This document shows, piece by piece, positions 7,522-11,565 of a stretch of DNA of 11,565 nucleotides. A program made the translations under genes and the position numbers. Source of the stretch: Nitratifractor sp. (GTDB lineage: Bacteria; Campylobacterota; Campylobacteria; Campylobacterales; Sulfurovaceae); assembly GCA_024762845.1 (NCBI GenBank), contig JANTGQ010000026.1:1-11565 (forward strand), in the 5' to 3' direction. Position 1 is the stretch's first letter, and every line of letters starts with the position of its first letter. The notes beneath the pieces are model-generated. The model had not been told where the DNA came from. It did not search any database and saw only the letters and a list, made by a program, of their open reading frames with translations.

Positions 7522-8326
7522 AGAGCATTTAATGTTTATGTTGCCACTTATGGCAATGCTGATAGGAATTGAGTTTATTCTCCTTTTTAATCGTGTTACA
7601 AGCAGCTATGAAGAGAAGTTAAAAAATGATTATTCAATTTTGGTTGTGAGTAAAAGACAATTGGATACACCATTTTTACGCTCTGTTAATGAGAAGATTG
7701 ATAGTGTTGAACCGATGGATAGAGAGTCGATAGCCAAAGAGGTTACATCTGGTATGCAAGATAGTGCGATGGTTGCTATTATGAAAGATTTGCCATATTT
7801 TTTTAGAATTCACCTTATAAGCTACCTTTCGTTAGATGAACTTAAGAAGATTAAATCGCAGTTAAGCGCCGTGGATGGTATTTTAAATGTAGAGATATTT
7901 GGCGAAAACTACCACTCGAAACATATGATGTTTAAACTTGTAAAGATGATACTAAATGTCTTTATTGTGATGCTGTTTATAGTGAGTCTCTTGCTAGTTA
8001 TTAAACAGATGGAGGTGTGGCAATTGGCTCATAAAGAGCGGATGGCAATTATGGAGATATTTGGTGCACCTATGATGCTACGAAGTGGTATACTCTTTAA
8101 GATAGCGTTTATAGATGCATTTATTGCAACAGTTTTGAATATTGTTCTCTTTATCTATATTAAAAATCGATGGGCAGGCACTACTGATATCAGTTTTATC
8201 AAAGAGAATCAAGATCTATTGTTAAATATATCTGACTTCTTGGTACTATTTATTACCGCAATAATTATTGTCGCAGTCTCAGTAATGTCTGTTGCAATAA
8301 AAAGTAGTGAGGTTCCAGAGGGATGA
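7508..8326 (+). CDS. ftsX: Cell-division protein FtsX (ABC permease-like membrane subunit)
   Basis: Membrane subunit of FtsEX; its large periplasmic loop recruits and activates cell-wall hydrolase regulators (EnvC in E. coli, PcsB or CwlO in Gram-positives). With the start at 7508 it has 272 residues. TM1 is at about 9-28, a periplasmic domain spans about 29-145, and TM2-TM4 lie at about 147-167, 195-218 and 238-263, the standard FtsX topology. The cytoplasmic loop after TM2 contains QLAHKERMAIMEIFGAPMML, equivalent to the coupling-helix region that meets FtsE. The N-terminal cytoplasmic segment is only a few residues, much shorter than in E. coli FtsX. It overlaps ftsE by 14 bases and the next gene by 4 (ATGA), indicating tight coupling and probably fixed stoichiometry. 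Confidence 0.9.
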   Translation: MKSIKEHLMFMLPLMAMLIGIEFILLFNRVTSSYEEKLKNDYSILVVSKRQLDTPFLRSVNEKIDSVEPMDRESIAKEVTSGMQDSAMVAIMKDLPYFFRIHLISYLSLDELKKIKSQLSAVDGILNVEIFGENYHSKHMMFKLVKMILNVFIVMLFIVSLLLVIKQMEVWQLAHKERMAIMEIFGAPMMLRSGILFKIAFIDAFIATVLNIVLFIYIKNRWAGTTDISFIKENQDLLLNISDFLVLFITAIIIVAVSVMSVAIKSSEVPEG

Positions 8327-9588
8327 TAGTTAGAGTTTGTATTCTTGTTGTATCTCTTAGCACTTTTGGTTTTAGCGCAACACCTAAAGAGCTGTTTGAG
8401 AAAATAGAGGCGTCGAAGAGTTCGATTGCCATCTCTAACAAGGAGAAGAGTGCTCTAAGTCGGCAGCTAAAAAAAACAGCCCAAAAGATTACAAAGCTAG
8501 AAAAAGAGGTTGCAGCACTTGATGTAAATTTAAAAAAGATTAACAGTAATCTGAATATTGAGGAGGCAAAATATCAGGAGGCTCAAAGAGAGATACGTGG
8601 TATTAACACTATGCTTAAAGAGTTGGATAAAGATATCTATGCACGTAAAAAAGAGTTTGCAAAAAAGTTGTCTAAACAGTTAGGGAGTGTTGTTGCTCAG
8701 AATAAAATGGAGCAAAAGAGTGAAAAGAGTGTTGTGTTAGAAGAGGTTTATACACACTATAAAAGCTATAATCAAACCGAGTTGTTAAAGTTGACAAGGA
8801 ATATTGAACAAAAAAGTGCTTTAAGAGATAATTTGACACAGCGAAGAGATGCAATTAAAAAAAGCATCAAAGGTGTGATAGCACAAAAAGATGTCTATCG
8901 AAAAGAGAGTAAGATAAAGCGACAGTTGCTAGGAAAGTTATCGAAAGAGGAGAAAAAATACTCTAAGAGGCTAAAAACTGTTTTTAAAAGGCAGACAATT
9001 TTGCGTCTGACACTAACAAAGCTTAACCTTATACAAGAAGATGCCGCAAAAGCTGCCAAGAAGAGAGAGCTAGAGTTAAAAAGGCGTATTAAGCGACTTG
9101 CAAAGTTAAACCTTTCTAAAAAAGGTGTGGCACGACGTAAAGAGGGGTATACTACCAATATGGTTAATGATAGTAGTTATATCTCTAAAAATACTGCTAT
9201 ATACAGGGGCGAGAAGACAATAGCCCCATTAAAAAAGCCAAAGGTACTTAAATCTTTTGGGCGGTTTAGGGACCCTATCTATCATATGCAATCGTTTAGC
9301 GACTCTGTAACACTTGCATCAAAAAGTGGAGATAATCGGATTTTTAATGTCTTAAATGGAAAAGTAATATTTATAGGTCCAAACAATATGTTGGGGAATA
9401 TGATTGTTGTAAAGCACTCTAATGGTTTACATACAATATATGCTGATATAGAGAAGTTTTCACCGTATATAAAGAAGGGTTCTATGGTCAAGAAAGGTAC
9501 GGTACTTGGAAAAGTAAGACGTAAATTGATATTTGAAGCAACCAAGAGCGGTAAATTTATTAATCCACTGCATTTGATAAATCTCTAA
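8323..9588 (+). CDS. EnvC-like periplasmic coiled-coil protein with degenerate LytM (M23) domain
   Basis: Predicted activator of septal peptidoglycan amidases working with FtsEX. The 421-residue protein starts with a signal peptide (core VCILVVSLSTFGF, likely cleavage after FSA at 17-19). A long coiled coil follows at about 22-260, rich in K, E, L and A, then a LytM/M23 domain at about 309-421. The domain fold is recognisable (FNVLNGKVIFIGPNN, GNMIVVKHSNGLHTIYADI, KGTVLGK, FEATKSGKFINPLHLI), but the zinc ligands are gone. SDSV near 326 stands where H-x-G-x-D should be, YAD replaces YAH, and KLIFE at 401-405 replaces the HLHFE motif. E. coli EnvC is degenerate at the same places and is itself an FtsX partner, so an activator role is favoured over endopeptidase activity. 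Databases would probably call it an M23 family peptidase. ATG 8323 overlaps the ftsX stop. Confidence 0.87.
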   Translation: MIVRVCILVVSLSTFGFSATPKELFEKIEASKSSIAISNKEKSALSRQLKKTAQKITKLEKEVAALDVNLKKINSNLNIEEAKYQEAQREIRGINTMLKELDKDIYARKKEFAKKLSKQLGSVVAQNKMEQKSEKSVVLEEVYTHYKSYNQTELLKLTRNIEQKSALRDNLTQRRDAIKKSIKGVIAQKDVYRKESKIKRQLLGKLSKEEKKYSKRLKTVFKRQTILRLTLTKLNLIQEDAAKAAKKRELELKRRIKRLAKLNLSKKGVARRKEGYTTNMVNDSSYISKNTAIYRGEKTIAPLKKPKVLKSFGRFRDPIYHMQSFSDSVTLASKSGDNRIFNVLNGKVIFIGPNNMLGNMIVVKHSNGLHTIYADIEKFSPYIKKGSMVKKGTVLGKVRRKLIFEATKSGKFINPLHLINL

Positions 9589-9620
9589 TCTGTTCTAATC
9601 GAATAGTAGGTTATGCTTTA

Positions 9621-9635
9621 CACAACAGTCTTGTG
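9621..9635. promoter_or_regulatory. Small perfect hairpin or operator-like dyad downstream of the envC-like gene
   Basis: CACAA-CAGTC-TTGTG is a perfect 5-bp dyad with a 5-base spacer. It is not followed by a T-run and is too weak to call an intrinsic terminator. It sits about 30 bases upstream of the -10 box at 9665, so it could be a regulator site. Evidence is the symmetry only. Confidence 0.25.
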
Positions 9636-9660
9636 AAATTTAGCTCTCTTATAAACTCTT

Positions 9661-9670
9661 TGGGTATAAT
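9661..9670 (+). promoter_or_regulatory. Probable sigma-70 promoter (-10) for pyrH-rpoZ-relA/spoT
   Basis: TGGGTATAAT contains a perfect TATAAT at 9665-9670, with a G-rich upstream extension, after an AT/CT-rich run that lacks a clear -35. This is the usual Campylobacterota promoter style. Transcription would begin near 9677, giving pyrH a leader of roughly 340 bases that includes the repeat element. Confidence 0.6.
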
Positions 9671-9773
9671 TGCGTAATTTTTTTAAGCTAGATTACACAG
9701 TTTTTAAAATGGGGTTTATAGAGGTTTTTTAGTAGCATGTAAGAGTGCTTGATAGGTTTGTGCATATTTTTAT

Positions 9774-9960
9774 CCCGGATTTTGCATTAGAATCGCAAGA
9801 AATAGATCAAGTGCGTCTGCTTGGGTGTTTGCAAAAAACTTGAGTTTAACGCGTAGGTTAATCGATGGTTTTTTTACAAGTTTGGATTCCCTGCGGTCAT
9901 GTGAATGCCCATAGTGCATTGACTGATGAGGCTTTAGTGATTTCTAATGCAGAATCCGGG
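9774..9960. repeat. Inverted-repeat-bounded element (MITE-like or IS remnant)
   Basis: The left arm, 9774-9793 (CCCGGATTTTGCATTAGAAT), and the right arm, 9941-9960, are reverse complements at 18 of 20 positions, enclosing 147 bases. The enclosed DNA is GC-richer than its surroundings and has no gene with a recognisable product. The structure fits a miniature inverted-repeat element or the shrunken remains of an insertion sequence. No target-site duplication is clear. In RNA, the arms would close a large stem-loop in the pyrH leader. Confidence 0.6.
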
Positions 9961-9991
9961 TTTATGATTTCTATTGCATAATCTGGGTTAA
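9938..9991. repeat. 27-bp tandem direct repeat, two copies
   Basis: Copy 1 is 9938-9964 and copy 2 is 9965-9991. They are exactly adjacent and agree at 23 of 27 positions (TGATTTCTAATGCAGAATCC... versus TGATTTCTATTGCATAATCT...). Copy 1 contains the right arm of the inverted repeat, so the left arm at 9774-9793 can pair with either copy. Copy 2 ends 12 bases before the pyrH ribosome binding site. Confidence 0.75.
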
Positions 9992-10015
9992 ATAATATAC
10001 TTTGAAAGGTTCTTC

Positions 10016-10723
10016 ATGATAGATAGAGTGCTTGTGAAATTTTCAGGAGAGGCATTAGCCGGTGAGGATGGCTATGGTATAGACACTTCAATACTTAAGT
10101 ATATTGCCAGTGAGATAAAAGAGCTTGTTGATGCAGGTATAGAGGTTGCCATAGTAGTTGGAGGTGGTAATATTATTCGTGGTGTGAGCGCCGCACAAGA
10201 TGGTATTATTAAAAGAACAAGTGGCGACTATATGGGGATGCTGGCAACTGTTATAAATGGTGTTGCAATCCAAGAGGCTTTAGAGTATATAGGGTTGGAA
10301 GCGAGACTACAGTCAGCAATTGATATGCACCAAATTGGTGAATCTTTTATAGTAAGACGAGCAAGAAGGCATTTGGAAAAAGGCAGAGTAGTTATTTTTG
10401 CTGGAGGTACGGGGAATCCCTACTTTACGACAGATACTGCTGCAACTTTGCGCGCGAGTGAGATAGATGCGAAGATGCTTATTAAAGCAACTAAAGTAGA
10501 TGGTGTATATGATAAAGATCCAAATAAATTTAGCGATGCTAAAAAATTAGATGAGCTCACTTATGATAGAGCACTTAGCGACCACATAAAGGTAATGGAT
10601 GATACTGCAATTGCGCTGGCTAAAGAGAATAAGCTTCCTATTGTAGTCTGTAATATGTTTGAAGAGGGGAATCTTTTATCGATTTTAAAAGGGAACCGCG
10701 AACTCTGTTCAATAGTAAAATAG
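10016..10723 (+). CDS. pyrH: UMP kinase (uridylate kinase) PyrH
   Basis: Phosphorylates UMP to UDP with ATP in pyrimidine nucleotide synthesis; bacterial PyrH is a homohexamer of the amino-acid-kinase fold, activated by GTP and inhibited by UTP (family knowledge). The 235 residues carry the full set of motifs: VKFSGEAL at 7-14, VVGGGNIIRG at 47-56, DYMGMLATVING at 71-82, FAGGTGNPYFTTDTAA at 128-143, then KATKVDGVYDKDP at 167-179 and a C-terminal DDTAIALAKENKLPIVV block. The ATG has GAAAGG 6 bases upstream. It is the first gene after the promoter and repeat element and is followed 13 bases later by rpoZ. Confidence 0.96.
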   Translation: MIDRVLVKFSGEALAGEDGYGIDTSILKYIASEIKELVDAGIEVAIVVGGGNIIRGVSAAQDGIIKRTSGDYMGMLATVINGVAIQEALEYIGLEARLQSAIDMHQIGESFIVRRARRHLEKGRVVIFAGGTGNPYFTTDTAATLRASEIDAKMLIKATKVDGVYDKDPNKFSDAKKLDELTYDRALSDHIKVMDDTAIALAKENKLPIVVCNMFEEGNLLSILKGNRELCSIVK

Positions 10724-10736
10724 TAAGGAGAAAGAT

Positions 10737-10943
10737 ATGAGATTAGAACAAATTGCCGCAAAAGCGCTAGAGAGATATAATTTTGACCGATATTTATTGT
10801 CAAAAGCAGTTGGAAAGAGAGCAAAAGAGTTAACAAATGGTGCAAAGCCACTTATTGACAGGAAGCTCTCAGATAGTAAAGCTACAGATATCGCGTTATT
10901 AGAGATAGCTGAAGGCAAGATAGAGATTATTGAAGAGAGCTAA
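10737..10943 (+). CDS. rpoZ: RNA polymerase omega subunit
   Basis: Small RNA polymerase subunit that wraps the C-terminal part of beta prime and helps form ppGpp binding site 1 in proteobacteria (family knowledge). At 68 residues it is on the short side but normal for Campylobacterota. It begins MRLEQIAAKALER, and the internal block YLLSKAVGKRAKEL corresponds to the conserved omega core (E. coli: FDLVLVAARRARQM). KATDIALLEIAEGKI matches the usual K-x-x-x-x-AL-EIA-G-I segment. AAGGAG at 10725-10730 sits 6 bases before the ATG. It is flanked by pyrH and the RelA/SpoT gene, as in C. jejuni. An antisense reading frame over the same bases has no support. Confidence 0.93.
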   Translation: MRLEQIAAKALERYNFDRYLLSKAVGKRAKELTNGAKPLIDRKLSDSKATDIALLEIAEGKIEIIEES

Positions 10944-10946
10944 TCG

Positions 10947-11565
10947 TTGAATGCTATTATCGAAAAAATTCAGTATATTAGTGACCTAGAGCAAGCTCAA
11001 ACTATTCTAGCGCATCAGATTGAAGTTACTGAGCGTATTCAGAAAGCTATGGATTTTGCTTCTATGGCTCATGAAGGGCAGTTTCGTAAGAGTGGTGAGC
11101 CCTATGTGATTCATCCTATACTTGTTGCCTCTATTGTTGCTTCCATAAGTGAAGATGAAGTAATGGTAATAGCAGCACTTTTACACGATGTTGCAGAGGA
11201 TACTGAGTATTCACTAGAGGATATAGAAGCACTTTTTGATCATGAAGTAGCACTCTTGGTTGATGGTTTAACTAAACTCTCTGAGATTCGAGAAGAGGAG
11301 CTTGCATCGTCTGACTCTGATGAGAAGTTAATACGCTCAGCTCTTACTTTTAAAAATATGCTTTTAGTTTCGGTAAAAGATCCACGCGTTTTGGTTATTA
11401 AGCTCTGTGACCGTTTGCATAATATGATGACTCTACACTCATTACGACCCGATAAACAGAAGAGAATTTCTGAAGAGACGCTTGTAGTCTATGCTCCTAT
11501 TGCTCATAGACTTGGAATCTCGAAATTAAAAAATCTCTTGGAAGATTTGGCTTTTAAGTATATCT
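10947..11565 (+). CDS. spoT: RelA/SpoT-family (p)ppGpp synthetase/hydrolase, 3'-truncated by window edge
   Basis: Bifunctional-type stringent response enzyme; only the first 206 codons are in the window. This part is the HD-type (p)ppGpp hydrolase domain and looks active: HEGQFRKSGEPYVIHP at 42-57, the metal-binding HD within LLHDVAEDT at 78-86 (H80, D81, with E84-D85 as the conserved ED pair), VIKLCDRLHNMMTL with a further metal-binding Asp, and YAPIAHRLGISKLKNLLEDL near the end. The synthetase, TGS and ACT domains would lie beyond the window. The start must be TTG 10947: the frame has TAA at 10941-10943 (the rpoZ stop) and no ATG until codon 35, inside the domain. GAAGAGAG at 10932-10939 can serve as ribosome binding site. 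The frame is the same as rpoZ, with one TCG codon between its stop and the TTG. Confidence 0.92.
   Translation, partial: MNAIIEKIQYISDLEQAQTILAHQIEVTERIQKAMDFASMAHEGQFRKSGEPYVIHPILVASIVASISEDEVMVIAALLHDVAEDTEYSLEDIEALFDHEVALLVDGLTKLSEIREEELASSDSDEKLIRSALTFKNMLLVSVKDPRVLVIKLCDRLHNMMTLHSLRPDKQKRISEETLVVYAPIAHRLGISKLKNLLEDLAFKYI

Larger units (their letters stand above)
9589..10015. other. 427-base intergenic region between the envC-like gene and pyrH
   Basis: No convincing gene. The left part (to about 9770) is AT-rich (about 31% GC by hand count of 9601-9770) and holds a small hairpin and a promoter-like sequence. The right part (9771-9960) rises to about 42% GC and is bounded by inverted-repeat arms. 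A tandem copy of the right arm sits just before the pyrH ribosome binding site (GAAAGG, 10004-10009). As I recall, C. jejuni has no comparable block here, so this looks like an insertion into the pyrH leader. Confidence 0.7.

Noticed and set aside
8895..9158. Antisense 87-codon frame over the envC-like gene, and similar frames at 9282-9545, 10561-10851 and 10709-10918
   Set aside because: Each lies wholly or mostly over a well-supported gene on the + strand, with composition expected of a shadow frame and no family or ribosome binding site.
8323..9588. Active M23 endopeptidase
   Set aside because: The three zinc-binding motifs of the family are all substituted, so catalysis by the usual mechanism is not supported.
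9938..9991. CRISPR array or tRNA-like element
   Set aside because: Only two adjacent 27-base copies with no spacer between them, and no cloverleaf or conserved tRNA boxes in the gap.
9974..10001. Second promoter close to pyrH (TTGCAT, 16 bases, TATACT)
   Set aside because: The start of transcription would fall on or next to the ribosome binding site, leaving a leader of about 10 bases. The TTGCAT is part of the tandem repeat. Likely chance.
10951..10953. ATG just after rpoZ as the start of relA/spoT
   Set aside because: It is in a different frame and meets TAG after 12 codons. The HD domain is in the frame of TTG 10947.

Overview
The window is a compact, low-GC, housekeeping stretch with every protein gene on the + strand. 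It most likely comes from a member of the Campylobacterota (formerly Epsilonproteobacteria), probably a free-living type such as Sulfurimonas or Sulfurovum. The phylum call rests on gene content and order. As I remember it, Campylobacter jejuni has rlmH - dksA-like - membrane protein - dus (Cj0126c to Cj0123c) and rluD-like - flpA - trmB - ftsE - ftsX - M23 peptidase - pyrH - rpoZ - spoT (Cj1280c to Cj1272c). Both orders are reproduced here and placed end to end. The genus is a guess.

Layout. (1) Positions 1-4034: the 3' part of a PIF1-like helicase gene cut by the window edge, rlmH, a DksA/TraR-family regulator, an inner-membrane protein with a LapA-like front and a helical rear, and dusB. 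All are tightly packed or overlapping. (2) Positions 4035-4112: a short AT-rich gap with a probable promoter. (3) Positions 4113-9588: rluD-like, an FlpA-like fibronectin type III protein, trmB, ftsE, ftsX and an EnvC-like protein. Every junction overlaps, so this looks like one translationally coupled operon. (4) Positions 9589-10015: the only long non-coding stretch. It holds a probable promoter and then a GC-richer repeat-bearing segment (a 20-bp inverted repeat and a 27-bp tandem repeat) that looks inserted into the leader of the next operon. (5) Positions 10016-11565: pyrH, rpoZ and the 5' third of a RelA/SpoT homologue cut by the right edge.

Two functional themes stand out. First, stable RNA and translation: RlmH, DusB, RluD-like and TrmB all modify rRNA or tRNA. 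DksA, omega and the RelA/SpoT enzyme together are the ppGpp response at RNA polymerase. Second, the cell envelope: FtsE and FtsX are followed directly by a secreted coiled-coil protein whose LytM domain has lost its zinc ligands. This is the expected arrangement of an EnvC-type amidase activator driven by FtsEX. The FN3 protein and the LapA-like protein are also envelope proteins.

I did not find an obvious new defence, mobile or biosynthetic system. The best candidates for something undescribed are the repeat element in the pyrH leader, the LapA-like/helical-repeat membrane protein beside dksA, and the zinc-ligand-less M23 protein paired with FtsEX.
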